A stretch of DNA of 64,000 bases, from assembly GCA_041748075.1 (NCBI GenBank), contig JBGTDX010000162.1, forward strand, positions 62,001-126,000, written 5' to 3'. A model generated the notes under the pieces. That model did no database searches and had not been told where the DNA came from. It saw only the letters and a list, made by a program, of their open reading frames with translations. Of this stretch, positions 1 through 8,876 are shown one piece after another. The stretch is from JBGSYJ01 sp041748075. Its GTDB lineage: Bacteria > Acidobacteriota > Thermoanaerobaculia > Gp7-AA8. How positions within the stretch are numbered: the stretch's first letter is position 1; the number at the start of each line of letters is the position of its first letter. The position numbers and the translations under genes are program-made.

Positions 1-1
1 G

Positions 2-400
2 TTCGACGAGATCCGGCTCCTGACGAATTTTCAGCTCGACGACCAGAATCTGCTGTCGGTCATTCTGATCGGCCAGCCTGAACTCGAGCGGCGGTTGCAA
101 CGTGCCGCCTACGAACCGCTGAATCAGCGGGTCGGGATCCGTTATTCGCTCGGTGCCCTGTCGCTCGAGGAGACGCGTGCGTACGTTTCCCATCGAATCC
201 GCGTCGCGGGAGGTGCGCGGAGTCCTTTCTCGGAAGAAGCGGTTGAACAACTGTTCACGCTCAGCGGCGGTGTGCCCAGAATCATCAATACGCTGGCGAC
301 GACAGCACTGCTCGGTGCCTTCGGCGACGACGAGAAGCAGATCGAAGCCCACAGGGTGCTCGACGCGGGACGCGAGCATCAGATTGCTGGGGTCTCATGA
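2..400 (+). CDS. ExeA/GspA-like AAA+ ATPase, C-terminal part (5' end outside window)
   Basis: The frame is open from the window edge, so only the last 132 residues are seen. It reads FDEIRLLTNF..., then VILIGQPELERRL, a run ending NQRVG, and GGVPRIINTLA. These match the Walker B-distal part, sensor 1 and sensor 2 region of ExeA/MshM-type AAA ATPases, which act at the inner membrane in type II secretion or type IV pilus assembly. The stop overlaps an ATG at 397 that leads nowhere. The real next gene is cheW at 426. The neighbouring chemosensory genes suggest a surface-motility role, but this is inference. Confidence 0.8.
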   Translation, partial: FDEIRLLTNFQLDDQNLLSVILIGQPELERRLQRAAYEPLNQRVGIRYSLGALSLEETRAYVSHRIRVAGGARSPFSEEAVEQLFTLSGGVPRIINTLATTALLGAFGDDEKQIEAHRVLDAGREHQIAGVS

Positions 401-425
401 AACGCACGGGAGAGGGTGTTGCGCC

Positions 426-1100
426 GTGGTAGATCTGGTCAAGATTCGCAGGAAAGCAAAAGAACAGAAGGAACGTGAAGCTGCGGCCGCGGCGGAGCAG
501 TCCTCGCCGCCGGCAACCGGTGAGACCGCCGTTGCAGAGGACGGGTACGCCGGCCCGAGCGCCGCGGAGCGGCTCGAACTGTTCAAGAGCAGGCTATCGA
601 CGGAGGCTTCTGAATGGGGCGGCCATGATGACGAGCTCGATGCATCCGAGGAGTCCTCCACATCCGGGATCGAAGTCCTCACACTCACTATGGGCGCCGA
701 AGAATATGCCATTCCAATCGATAGCGTCGTGGAGATCGTGATTCCGGGCGAAATCACTCGCGTTCCGAATGCGCCGAGGAACATCTCCGGGCTCATTTCA
801 CTGCGCGGTACAATCGTCACGATTCTCGATGTGAGGGGAAAACTGGGTCATGACCCAATCGCTCCCGATCTGGACACGAGAATCGTGGTAGTGCGCGATG
901 CTGGCGGTAGTGCAGGTTTCATCGTGGACAAGGTTCTTCGGGTCGTCAAAGTGCCGGCCGAAGAGCTCGACAGTGAGCCTGTCGCCTCGCCCGCAGGGCG
1001 AAATGACATGATCAAGGGAGTGTTTCGCCGGAACGACAGCCTGTCGATTCTCCTGGACATCGAAGGCCTCGTGGGTGAGGACGCCTCAAATGACTCTTAA
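426..1100 (+). CDS. cheW: CheW-like chemotaxis coupling protein with charged N-terminal extension
   Basis: 224 aa from GTG 426, preceded by a purine-rich GGGAGAGGG at 408-416. The first ~75 residues are charged and Ala/Glu-rich (KIRRKAKEQKEREAAAAAE) and probably disordered. A CheW domain follows: EEYAIPIDSVVEIV, RVPNAPRNISGLISLRGTIVTILDVRGKLG, and GFIVDKVLRVVKVP. CheW scaffolds CheA kinase to receptors at the inner face of the membrane. The frame is open further upstream, but that overlaps the previous gene and has no homology. First gene of the chemosensory operon seen here; the next gene overlaps it by 11 bp. No CheA lies in the window. Confidence 0.88.
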   Translation: MVDLVKIRRKAKEQKEREAAAAAEQSSPPATGETAVAEDGYAGPSAAERLELFKSRLSTEASEWGGHDDELDASEESSTSGIEVLTLTMGAEEYAIPIDSVVEIVIPGEITRVPNAPRNISGLISLRGTIVTILDVRGKLGHDPIAPDLDTRIVVVRDAGGSAGFIVDKVLRVVKVPAEELDSEPVASPAGRNDMIKGVFRRNDSLSILLDIEGLVGEDASNDS

Positions 1101-1593
1101 CTGTAAACATTGCCAGATCTCTCTCGCGTCCGAGGGCGCCGGGGCTTTTTGTCCCGGGTGTGGACGGACGCTGGAAACAGAGAATCGTATCGCCTTTATC
1201 GCGGATGCCGACCGGCCTTTTCGAGCCTTCATGGCCGAGGCGCTTAGCACGCTGGGTTTTCACGTCGAGCTCTTCAATTCCGGGGAGGGGCTGCTCGAAC
1301 GGGTGCGCGCGGAGCGCCCCGCCCTTCTGCTTGCGAACGTCTACCTTTCCGGAATGCTCGGGGTGGAGATCTGCGAGAAGGTCAAGGCTGATGAGACTCT
1401 GCCGACAAGAGTGCTCCTGATTGGAGCGATCTTTCGTCCCGATCGATTCAAGGCGCGGCCGACGAGCCACTATGGTGCCGACGGCTACTGCGAAGAAGGA
1501 CTCTCGTCAGACGCTTTCTGCAAGGTAGTGCGCAACGTGATGGACTCGTCATGCAACTCGAAAGCCGCCGCAGGAGAAGGGAGGGCGCGATGA
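1090..1593 (+). CDS. Zinc-ribbon plus pseudo-receiver domain protein
   Basis: 167 aa. ATG 1090 is preceded by GTGAGG at 1075-1080, and the gene overlaps the cheW stop. Residues 5-24 form a zinc ribbon (CKHC then CPGC). Residues ~33-150 resemble a CheY receiver: acidic IADAD (37-41), LLLANVYLSGMLGVEIC, then VLLIGA and GADGY. The phosphoacceptor Asp is replaced by Asn83 (LANVYL). The usual KP near the end is replaced by CEEG, so the conserved Lys is also missing. It is therefore probably not phosphorylated in the usual way and may act as a protein-interaction domain. It sits between cheW and the HEAT gene, so a role in the same signalling complex is inferred. Confidence 0.75.
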   Translation: MTLNCKHCQISLASEGAGAFCPGCGRTLETENRIAFIADADRPFRAFMAEALSTLGFHVELFNSGEGLLERVRAERPALLLANVYLSGMLGVEICEKVKADETLPTRVLLIGAIFRPDRFKARPTSHYGADGYCEEGLSSDAFCKVVRNVMDSSCNSKAAAGEGRAR

Positions 1594-3842
1594 GCTCGGA
1601 CTTCCAGCTGCGCGAGCAGGCGCGCTCGGAGAGCGCTGATCTCCGGCAGAAGGCTGCTCAGGTCGTAGCTCAGTCACTCACTGATGATGACCTTCCGCTG
1701 ATGTTCGAGATGCTCGGGGACCGCGACTGGCGAGTTCGAAAGACGATTGTCGAGGGATTCCTTCGAAGTCCGCGGGACCAGGTCATTCGAAAGCTCATCG
1801 CGGCGCTCCGTGATGCAGAAAACGCAGGGAAACGGAACTCGGCTACCGAAGCGCTCGTGAGAATCGGAGAGCCGGCCATCCCGTATCTGATTTACGAGCT
1901 CGAGCGCGAGGAAGATCTCGACGTCCGCCTTTCGCTCGTGAATCTTCTCGGGGATCTCCGTAACGACGAGGCCTATGAAGTTCTGCTCGCCGTGCTGACC
2001 CGGGAATCGGATGTGAACATTCTTTCGGCGGTGGTCGCCTCGATCGGAAAGTATCGCCGCGCATCGTCGATCCCGATGCTTCTCGACACGCTTCGCAGTG
2101 AAGACCTCTGGCTCAAGTTTCACGTGGTCGAGGCGCTCGGAGAAATCGGCGACCGGTCTGCACTGCCCGCGATTCTTCCCCTGTACGCCGAGAAGTCACT
2201 CCGAAAGCCCATTCTCGAGGCGATCGGAAAGATTGCCGATGTCGGAACCGTGAATTTTCTACTGAAGCTCGTCGTGCAGGAAGAGAAGCTCAATCTCACG
2301 GCTCTGCGCGCGTTGATCCGCATTGCCGAGTCGGATAAACCGCGGGTGATCGAGCGGGCCGAGCGCAGTCTGATCCAGCGCAGGTTCCGCCAGTCTTTTC
2401 CATCGGACAAGATCGTTCCCCTGGTCGAACACCTCTACTCGACGCCGAAGCGGGACGTCAGGGCCTTCATCATCAAGATCCTCGGATGGACGGGCGACGA
2501 GCGGGCTCTGAAGGTGCTGCTCGAGAGTCTCGAGGATCCGGAAACCGCCGAAGTCGCCGCTCAGGCTCTCGTCGATTTCGGACCGTCCGCCACATCGGCG
2601 ATTCTCGACAAGCTGCGCTCGACTGACGAGGATGAAGTGACTTCGTTGCTGCTTCGGGTCATCAACGCTTCATCACCCCCGGAATCGGTCGCGACGGTCA
2701 TGACGTTTCTCGACCATGCGAATCCCATGGTTCGGCGTCTCGCGATCGAGATACTGGGAGGCATCGCCGATCCCTCGACTGTCGATTACCTTCTGGCCAA
2801 GCTGGATGATCCGGACGTTGCATGCCAGCAGTCCGCGGTGAACTCCGTGTGCGAGGTGGCGCGCAAAGCGCCGGCGCACAAGACCGGAGTGATCAACAGG
2901 ATCAGACGGCTTCTGGCGTCGCCGTCCGTTCCGGTGAAGCTGAATTCCCTGTCAATCTATGTAACAACGCTCGGTGAGGGATATCACGAGGAGTTGCTGC
3001 TGGCGTCGAAGGCCGAGGATGAGGTGATCCGGCAAAAAGCCGTGATTCTGATGGGAAGCTTCAGCGAAGAACGATTCGCCGATCAGCTGATGCTTTCGCT
3101 CACCGACGAATCTCCCGCAGTGCGAGTCTCAGCGATCAACTCGATCGTGGCTATACGGCCGGCAAAGGGTATCGATCCGTTGATCAGCGCATTGGATGAC
3201 AGCGACATATGGATCCGTACCGCTGCTGCGCAGGCGTTGGGTGAATACAAGGATGAACGGGCGATCGATCCGCTGGTGCGTCATCTCGAAACCGACGTCA
3301 CGCCGGTGAAGATCGCTGCAATCGAGGCGCTCGGCAAGTCGTCGGCGGCGAGGATCGGGCCCGTGTTACTCCAATGTGTCGAGGATCAGGACCTCGAGAT
3401 AAGGCGTGCTGCGATCCTGGCGCTGGCTCGAGTCGAAGGCGAGGAAGTCTTTGGCAGACTCATGGAGTCGCTGGGCTCGGAGGATTGGAGACTGCGAGCG
3501 GCATCGGCAGTGGCGCTGGGCACCCGCGGGGATCGCCGTGCACTCGACGCGCTGCACCGGCTGCTAACCGCCGATCCTGACAGCTACGTACAGCAGTCGG
3601 TCGTTCTCGCCCTCGACCGGATGGGTGACGTCACCTCGTTCCCGTTTCTGCTCTCCTCGTTGGAGAACCCGGCAATCCTGGATGACGTGTCCGATCTGTT
3701 CGTCAAACATAGGGAAGAGTTCAGGGAACCGCTGGAGAAGGCCTGGCGCACCGCGGACAGCAGGCACGAATTGATCATCGCTGCGATCCTGCAGGCGATG
3801 AAAGATGCGACGGATGACCCCGCTACGAAGTTCGAGGGCTGA
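1590..3842 (+). CDS. HEAT-repeat protein of chemosensory operon
   Basis: 750 aa from ATG 1590, which overlaps the previous stop (ATGA). A strong GGAGAAGGGAGGG lies just upstream. The protein is almost entirely ~30-residue helical repeats of HEAT type with recurring signatures such as RLAIEILGGIADPSTVDYLL, AAAQALGEYKDERAIDPLV and ASAVALGTRGDRRALDAL; roughly 20 repeats would fit. There is no signal peptide or membrane segment, so it is cytoplasmic. HEAT solenoids bind other proteins. Its place between coupling protein and CheR suggests a scaffold or adaptor of the chemosensory array, which is inference. Confidence 0.85.
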   Translation: MSSDFQLREQARSESADLRQKAAQVVAQSLTDDDLPLMFEMLGDRDWRVRKTIVEGFLRSPRDQVIRKLIAALRDAENAGKRNSATEALVRIGEPAIPYLIYELEREEDLDVRLSLVNLLGDLRNDEAYEVLLAVLTRESDVNILSAVVASIGKYRRASSIPMLLDTLRSEDLWLKFHVVEALGEIGDRSALPAILPLYAEKSLRKPILEAIGKIADVGTVNFLLKLVVQEEKLNLTALRALIRIAESDKPRVIERAERSLIQRRFRQSFPSDKIVPLVEHLYSTPKRDVRAFIIKILGWTGDERALKVLLESLEDPETAEVAAQALVDFGPSATSAILDKLRSTDEDEVTSLLLRVINASSPPESVATVMTFLDHANPMVRRLAIEILGGIADPSTVDYLLAKLDDPDVACQQSAVNSVCEVARKAPAHKTGVINRIRRLLASPSVPVKLNSLSIYVTTLGEGYHEELLLASKAEDEVIRQKAVILMGSFSEERFADQLMLSLTDESPAVRVSAINSIVAIRPAKGIDPLISALDDSDIWIRTAAAQALGEYKDERAIDPLVRHLETDVTPVKIAAIEALGKSSAARIGPVLLQCVEDQDLEIRRAAILALARVEGEEVFGRLMESLGSEDWRLRAASAVALGTRGDRRALDALHRLLTADPDSYVQQSVVLALDRMGDVTSFPFLLSSLENPAILDDVSDLFVKHREEFREPLEKAWRTADSRHELIIAAILQAMKDATDDPATKFEG

Positions 3843-3854
3843 TCCCGAAATCCG

Positions 3855-4706
3855 ATGAGCTCCCTGAACCTCGCTCTCAACCATCATCTCGAGCTTCCGG
3901 ACGATGTATTCCGTATGCTGCGGGAGACCATCTATAAACGTAGCGGTCTCTTCTTTTCCGACAGTTCGAAATATCTCCTGCAGAAACGTCTCTCGGCCCG
4001 AGCCCGGGAGCTCAACTTCGATTCATTTCAGAAGTACTACTACTTTCTTCAGTACGATCCGCGGGCGGAGCCGGAGTTCGATCATATATTCGATCTCGTA
4101 ACGACAAACGAGACGTACTTTTTTCGCGAGCCTGCGCAGCTGGATGCCTTCATCGAGGAGATCATCCCGGAGTTGCTCGGGCGGACTCCGAAGCGCAAGA
4201 TCAGAATCTGGTCCGCCGGCTGCTCGTCGGGCGAAGAGCCGTACACGATTGCAATGTTGCTGGCGGAGAGAGAACTATTCGGCAGTGCGGAATTCGAGAT
4301 TTTCGCGAGCGACATCAACCAGCAGGTTCTCTCGAAGGCGCGCCGGGGCGTCTACCGCGAGAACTCCTTCCGGGCTACTCCTCCCGAGATCCGCGAGAAG
4401 TACTTCGAGCGGCTCCCTGACGGCGCCTGGCGCATCGATGATTCGGTCCGGAATCGTATTTCGTTCGGCCGTCTGAATCTCTACGACGAGGGCCGCGCGT
4501 CACTGGTCGGAACGTTCGATGTGATCTTCTGCCGGAACGTGATCATCTATTTCGATGACGCTGCAAAGAAACAGGTCATCAGCAACTTCTACCGCCGCCT
4601 CGCGGATGGCGGCTATCTGCTCCTGGGACATTCGGAGTCGTTGATCTCGCTCTCGACACAGTTCAGATTGCGTCATCTGACGCATGACATGGTGTACCAG
4701 AAGTGA
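3855..4706 (+). CDS. cheR: CheR chemoreceptor glutamate methyltransferase
   Basis: 283 aa. An N-terminal helical CheR_N domain (FRMLRETIYKRSGLFFSD...KRLSARARELN) is followed by the SAM-binding domain. Motifs seen are TNETYFFREPAQL, IWSAGCSSGEEPYTIAMLL (SAM-binding GxxSGEEPY), FASDINQQVLSKAR and DVIFCRNVIIYF. CheR methylates receptor glutamates for adaptation. The gene lies 12 bp after the HEAT gene, and its stop overlaps the start of cheB. Confidence 0.95.
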   Translation: MSSLNLALNHHLELPDDVFRMLRETIYKRSGLFFSDSSKYLLQKRLSARARELNFDSFQKYYYFLQYDPRAEPEFDHIFDLVTTNETYFFREPAQLDAFIEEIIPELLGRTPKRKIRIWSAGCSSGEEPYTIAMLLAERELFGSAEFEIFASDINQQVLSKARRGVYRENSFRATPPEIREKYFERLPDGAWRIDDSVRNRISFGRLNLYDEGRASLVGTFDVIFCRNVIIYFDDAAKKQVISNFYRRLADGGYLLLGHSESLISLSTQFRLRHLTHDMVYQK

Positions 4707-5755
4707 AAAACATGATCCGCGCTCTGGTCATCGACGACTCCGCCTACAACCGGGTCACTCTGTCACGAATGCTCGAGGCGTCGGGGGAGGTCACGGTCGT
4801 GGCGACGGCGGTGGATGGCGAGGATGGAATCAGGCAGACAATCCGTCACCGACCCGAAGTCATCACGCTCGATCTCGAGATGCCGGGGATCGACGGCTTT
4901 GCCTTTCTGCGCTGGCTCATGGCCAACCATCCACTTCCTGTGATCGCCGTTTCGTCCCGGGTGAGCGACCGTAGCGTGTTCAAGGCGCTCGAGCTGGGCG
5001 CCACCGATTTCATCGGCAAACCCGGTGGCCGCGTGTCGCTGAGGCTCGAGGAGATCCAGGCGGATCTCATTGCGAAAGTGCGCTGCGCGCGCGAGGTAAG
5101 TGTCGAGAATCTCACGCGGCGTGCCAGCGAGAATGTTCAGCTTCCCGCACAGAGCGAGCCGGAGGTACAGCCGAGGCCCGCGAACGTCGACGTGATCGTG
5201 ATCGGCGCATCAACCGGAGGCCCTCCCGCACTCCAGGCGATTTTTCAGCGCACAGCGATGCTCGACGCTCCCTTTGTAGTGGCCCAGCACATGCCACCGA
5301 CGTTCACCCGCCTGTTCGCCGAGCGTGTCGATCGGCTGTCGAAATACCACGTTCGGGAGGGAAAAGACGGAGAGTTGCTGGAATCAGGAACCGTCTACAT
5401 TGCACCGGGAGGGATGCAGACCGAGATTGTGCCGATGGATGGAAGGCTCGGATTGAGGGTATCGCCGTCCGAGGAAGGGGACCTGTACTCGCCTTCGGTT
5501 AATCGCCTCTTTGAAAGCGCCGCTCGAGCCTCCGATGGCCGGCTCATTGCTGTGGTACTGACGGGAATGGGTGATGACGGATCGGAGGCACTTGCGCGGA
5601 TCCGGGAGGCCGGAGGCCGGACACTGGCCGAGGCCGAGGATTCGGCGATTATCTTCGGGATGCCGCGGGAGGCTATCCGTACGGGAATGGTGGATGAGGT
5701 CGTTCTGCTCTCGGAGATTCCCGAAGTCCTCAGGCGACTTTGTACGGGCTGTTGA
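4703..5755 (+). CDS. cheB: CheB receptor methylesterase/deamidase response regulator
   Basis: 350 aa from GTG 4703 (ATG 4712 is an alternative). The N-terminal receiver has IDDSAYNR, the phosphoacceptor in LDLEMPGIDGF, and the FIGKPGG lysine. After a linker of ~45 residues comes the methylesterase domain: VIGASTGGPPALQ (catalytic Ser), AQHMPPTFTRLFAERVD (His) and LTGMGDDGSEALARI (Asp). All catalytic residues are present. It reverses CheR methylation. Overlaps cheR by 4 bp. Confidence 0.96.
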   Translation: MKNMIRALVIDDSAYNRVTLSRMLEASGEVTVVATAVDGEDGIRQTIRHRPEVITLDLEMPGIDGFAFLRWLMANHPLPVIAVSSRVSDRSVFKALELGATDFIGKPGGRVSLRLEEIQADLIAKVRCAREVSVENLTRRASENVQLPAQSEPEVQPRPANVDVIVIGASTGGPPALQAIFQRTAMLDAPFVVAQHMPPTFTRLFAERVDRLSKYHVREGKDGELLESGTVYIAPGGMQTEIVPMDGRLGLRVSPSEEGDLYSPSVNRLFESAARASDGRLIAVVLTGMGDDGSEALARIREAGGRTLAEAEDSAIIFGMPREAIRTGMVDEVVLLSEIPEVLRRLCTGC

Positions 5756-5864
5756 AGGTGCCGGACAATCCCGGACGCCACACGGGAGCCGGTTTTGTCG
5801 TTTTGTTGACGGTGATTCCGGTATCTTTCGGGCGTTTTCCAATGGGATAGGAGTCAGGTTCAGG

Positions 5865-6680
5865 GTGAAAGAATTTGATCACGAGAAAGCGGAGAAGTTT
5901 CTCGAGCTCTTCAGCGTAGGCCGGGAGTTCACCGAGGAGCTTCTGCGCGAGAACGGGCGGCTTCGGACGCGTCTCGCAGCACTGGAGAGTGCGCAGGAAT
6001 CGTCACGCTCGGACGAGGAAGTCCACCAGCTGCGGCAGAGAGTCGAGATTCTGGACAGCGAAAAGCGGCTGATTCAGCAGCGATTCGACGATGCCGAGGA
6101 GCTCAATCGCGAATTCCTCTCCCGTTATGCCGAGGTCGAGGAGCAGAACAACAACCTGGCCAACCTGTACGTGGCGAGCTATCAGCTGCATTCGACGCTG
6201 GATTTCAGGGAAGTGATCGACATCGTTCAGGAGATCATCATCAACCTGATCGGGGCTGAGGCGTATGCGATCCTGCTGCTGGACGAGAAGACGAGCATCT
6301 TTCAGACAATCGCCTCGGGCGGAGGTGGCAGCCTGCCCGGGCTCGAGCATCTGGCGGTTCGACAGGGAGAGGGTCTGCTCGGCGAGACGGGTGCGACTGG
6401 AGTGAGCTATTACGCCGGGGATGAATTAAACTCAGCGAAGCCTTCGCTTTCCAGGCCAATCGCGGCGGTGCCTCTGAAGATCAACGAGGAAGTGATCGGG
6501 ATCATCACGATCTTCTCGCTGCTCGAACAGAAAGATGCTTTTACTGCAGTCGACTACGAGCTCTTCTCGCTTCTGGCAGCGCATGCCGCTGCGGCGATCT
6601 TCTCGTCCAGGCTTTATTCGCAGTCTGAACGGAAGCTCAACACGATTCAGGGCTTTCTCGACCTGCTGACCACGACATAG
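5865..6680 (+). CDS. Coiled-coil plus GAF domain protein
   Basis: 271 aa from GTG 5865, preceded by AGGAGTCAGG. Residues ~1-95 are a heptad-rich coiled coil (FLELFSVGREFTEELLREN...RLRTRLAALES...QRVEILDSEKRLIQQRFDDAEEL). Residues ~100-260 form a GAF domain (LHSTLDFREVIDIVQEIIINLIGAEAYAILLLDE...PIAAVPLKINEEVIGIITIF). No kinase, cyclase or output domain is present. The ligand is unknown. Its position between cheB and cheY suggests a sensory or oligomerising partner. The frame is open upstream through the cheB 3' end, but that region has no GAF or coiled-coil character. Confidence 0.8.
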   Translation: MKEFDHEKAEKFLELFSVGREFTEELLRENGRLRTRLAALESAQESSRSDEEVHQLRQRVEILDSEKRLIQQRFDDAEELNREFLSRYAEVEEQNNNLANLYVASYQLHSTLDFREVIDIVQEIIINLIGAEAYAILLLDEKTSIFQTIASGGGGSLPGLEHLAVRQGEGLLGETGATGVSYYAGDELNSAKPSLSRPIAAVPLKINEEVIGIITIFSLLEQKDAFTAVDYELFSLLAAHAAAAIFSSRLYSQSERKLNTIQGFLDLLTTT

Positions 6681-6696
6681 ATCGGAAAATGTATTG

Positions 6697-7071
6697 ATGG
6701 AGAATGCGACTTTCCTCGTTGTAGAAGATTCCCCTACGATGCGGCAGCTCATCTCGTTTTCGCTCAAGCGGTTCAAGAACGCGAAAATCCTCGAGGCTGT
6801 CGACGGCGTCGACGCGCTGAAGAAACTCTCGGCGGCGAAGGTGGATCTGATCCTCACGGACATCAACATGCCTGTCATGGATGGGCTCAAGCTCGTGGCC
6901 GTCGTTCGAGGCAACGAGGAGTTCAAAGCAGTCCCGATCATCATCATCACCACCGAAGGCGCAGACGAGGATCGCGAGCGCGGCATGGCCCTCGGCGCCA
7001 ATGCCTATATCGCCAAGCCGATTCAGTCGTCCCATCTGATCCGGACGATCTCCGATCTGCTCGATCCGTAG
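6697..7071 (+). CDS. cheY: CheY-like single-domain response regulator
   Basis: 124 aa from ATG 6697. A complete receiver is present: VVEDSPTMRQL (acidic pocket), the phosphoacceptor in LTDINMPVMDG, the IITTEG Thr, and AKPIQ Lys. No output domain. It is the likely phosphorylation target of the CheA kinase that pairs with this cluster, acting on a motor or pilus. Last gene of the operon; a block of iterative repeats follows. Confidence 0.93.
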   Translation: MENATFLVVEDSPTMRQLISFSLKRFKNAKILEAVDGVDALKKLSAAKVDLILTDINMPVMDGLKLVAVVRGNEEFKAVPIIIITTEGADEDRERGMALGANAYIAKPIQSSHLIRTISDLLDP

Positions 7072-7090
7072 GCCGGCCGCCCGCACGCCC

Positions 7091-7344
7091 GGTTCTGAGT
7101 TGTGCACGCCCGCCCCGCCGCACGGTTCTGAGTTGTGAGTGGACACTGAACCCCCACCCGCCCGGTTGTGAGTTGTGCCCGCCCGCCCAGCCGCCAGTTG
7201 TGAGTTGTGAGTTCCCGACCACCCGGGGACGGGGGTTCCACTCAGAACTCAGAACTCAGAACTCAGAACTGGTTCGCCGATCGTTGCGTTGTGAGTTCCC
7301 GCCGACCTGGGCGGGCGTCCACTCACAACTCAGAACTCAGAACT
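7091..7344. repeat. Heptad AGTTCTG/AGTTGTG repeat block between convergent genes
   Basis: Scattered copies of TTCTGAGTTGTG and GTTGTGAGTTGTGAGT (7091-7211) are separated by C-rich spacers. They are followed by the inverse orientation: four-plus tandem copies of ACTCAGA at 7240-7270 and a second set at 7321-7344. The unit is 7 bp and the two orientations can pair, so the block could fold as a large imperfect hairpin. It lies between the 3' ends of cheY and the ZIP gene, where a bidirectional terminator would fit. The same family occurs at 11875-12004. Confidence 0.85.
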
Positions 7345-7347
7345 GTT

Positions 7348-8088
7348 TTACCCGATTGGATGCAGCAGCAGCAGGAGGAACATCGCGGCGATCCCGGCCA
7401 TGAAGAAGAGTCCGATCCTTGCTCCCTTTGCGGACTGTCGCTGCATCTCCGGCAGCAGTTCATAGGCGCTGATGTAGATGAAGGTTCCCGCCGAGAAGAA
7501 GATCAGCTGGCCGATGGTCTGCTCGTGGTTCTCTCCGAACAGGGCGATCACCTGCTGCGAGACCAGCGTTCCTGCTGGAATCGCCAGAAGGGTAACCGTC
7601 AGAAATCCCATGATCCTTCGCCTCGAGTAGCCGCCGTGAAGTAGCAGCAGCGACATCGCGAAGATCGTCGGAATCTTGTGAAGAACCAGAGCGACAAAAA
7701 TCGCCGGGGTGAGGTTCGGAACCTCGTGTCCCGAACCGAGCGCGATCCCGTCGATCAGGTTGTGGATGGTCAAACCGAGGAACGTGAGGAACCCGATTTC
7801 GTGAAACTCTCCGGCATCCTCGTCATGAGGATGCCGCAGCGCGAACTGCTCGACAGCGTACAGCGTGAGGAATCCTGCGAGTGCAGCCCACAAGCTCCTC
7901 GGTCCCGCAAGCTCGTATCCCTCCGGGATCATGTGGAGGAAGGCGGCCCCGAGGATCGTCCCCGCCCCGAGCGCAATCCACCGGTGGGCCGTCGTGTGCG
8001 TCCAGCGGAAGAAGAATGGCAGGACGCCGGCGAGAAAGCCGATGACGACAATCGAGAGACTCAGCAGGATGAGCGTGTTGGACTGCAT
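7348..8088 (-). CDS. ZIP-family divalent metal transporter
   Basis: 246 aa with about eight predicted membrane segments. The ZIP signature in segment IV reads LTIHNLIDGIALG, and VALVLHKIPTIFAMSLLL follows in segment V. These His residues line the metal path. A His/Asp/Glu-rich loop (RHPHDEDAGEFHEIG) precedes them. It likely imports zinc or a related divalent cation across the inner membrane. Its 3' end faces cheY across the heptad repeats; the 5' end is divergent from the next gene. Confidence 0.9.
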   Translation of the reverse strand: MQSNTLILLSLSIVVIGFLAGVLPFFFRWTHTTAHRWIALGAGTILGAAFLHMIPEGYELAGPRSLWAALAGFLTLYAVEQFALRHPHDEDAGEFHEIGFLTFLGLTIHNLIDGIALGSGHEVPNLTPAIFVALVLHKIPTIFAMSLLLLHGGYSRRRIMGFLTVTLLAIPAGTLVSQQVIALFGENHEQTIGQLIFFSAGTFIYISAYELLPEMQRQSAKGARIGLFFMAGIAAMFLLLLLHPIG

Positions 8089-8255
8089 CTGGCGGGCCCA
8101 TGAATTATCGCACGGAGCCGAAGCGCCCCGAAGGCCAATCAGCGTCGCGGCGGGATTGCCTGCTGATTCCGACGGGAGACTCTTCAGTCAGCATTCGCTG
8201 CTGGGAAAGCGTTACCCCTCGTATAATCCGAACGCCGTTACACTTCGAAGCGGGT

Positions 8256-8744
8256 ATGGCGTCGAAGGCGATTGTCCTGGCGGCTGGACTGGCGTATGTG
8301 CTCGCATCGCTCGTCTGGATCTCGCTCACCATAGACGCCCTGAGAAGAAACAGGGGGATCGGCTACTGGTCCGATGCTGTTTACCGACTGGCGGCCGAAG
8401 TCGAGGTGCGCGGGGCGGGAAGAGCGGTGAAGGTGGCCGACTGGGGTCCTGGATTCAACCTGAGAGTTCTCCTTGGTGGCAGGGTCGAGCCGATCGACCT
8501 CTTCTGGCACCGGTCGCCCGTGCGGACTGACCGCGGCACAACATGGGGCGAGGAAGTAGAAGAAGGGGGTCTATTCATCGCAACCCACGACGACATCCCT
8601 CATGATCCGGTGACGTCACACGCGCTGCGTCGAGCAGTCGAGTCGTCGGGCAGGAAATACACGAAAATTCTCGTGCGGCAGCGAAACGGCAAGGGATATG
8701 CGGATATCTATGATCTTCCCGAGAGCTCCACTGGAGCGCGCTGA
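8256..8744 (+). CDS. Membrane-anchored protein resembling a glycosyltransferase C-terminal domain
   Basis: 162 aa from ATG 8256. One membrane segment (IVLAAGLAYVLASLVWISL) is followed by a soluble, probably periplasmic part: VADWGPGFNLRVLLGGRVEP... and FIATHDDIPHDPVTSHALRRAV. The DWG and ATHDD patterns recall the soluble tail of PMT/ArnT-type (GT39/GT83) membrane glycosyltransferases, but the multi-spanning catalytic part is missing. It may be a stand-alone remnant or an independent small protein. A TATAAT lies at 8222-8227 about 30 bp upstream, without a good -35. Function unknown. Confidence 0.55.
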   Translation: MASKAIVLAAGLAYVLASLVWISLTIDALRRNRGIGYWSDAVYRLAAEVEVRGAGRAVKVADWGPGFNLRVLLGGRVEPIDLFWHRSPVRTDRGTTWGEEVEEGGLFIATHDDIPHDPVTSHALRRAVESSGRKYTKILVRQRNGKGYADIYDLPESSTGAR

Positions 8745-8876
8745 TAGGGATTGCCTGGTCCCATACATCCGCTTTCGAAATTCTCACAGGTTGCCCATCG
8801 TTAACCATCTTGACCGGCCTCGGCCGCTCTGTTAGCTTGAAAACTCTCAATGAATCCACGGACGCGACGAGCCTGA

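Noticed and set aside
7091..7344. Possible CRISPR array
   Set aside because: The repeats are 7-bp units in both orientations without regular spacers of constant length, and no cas gene is nearby.
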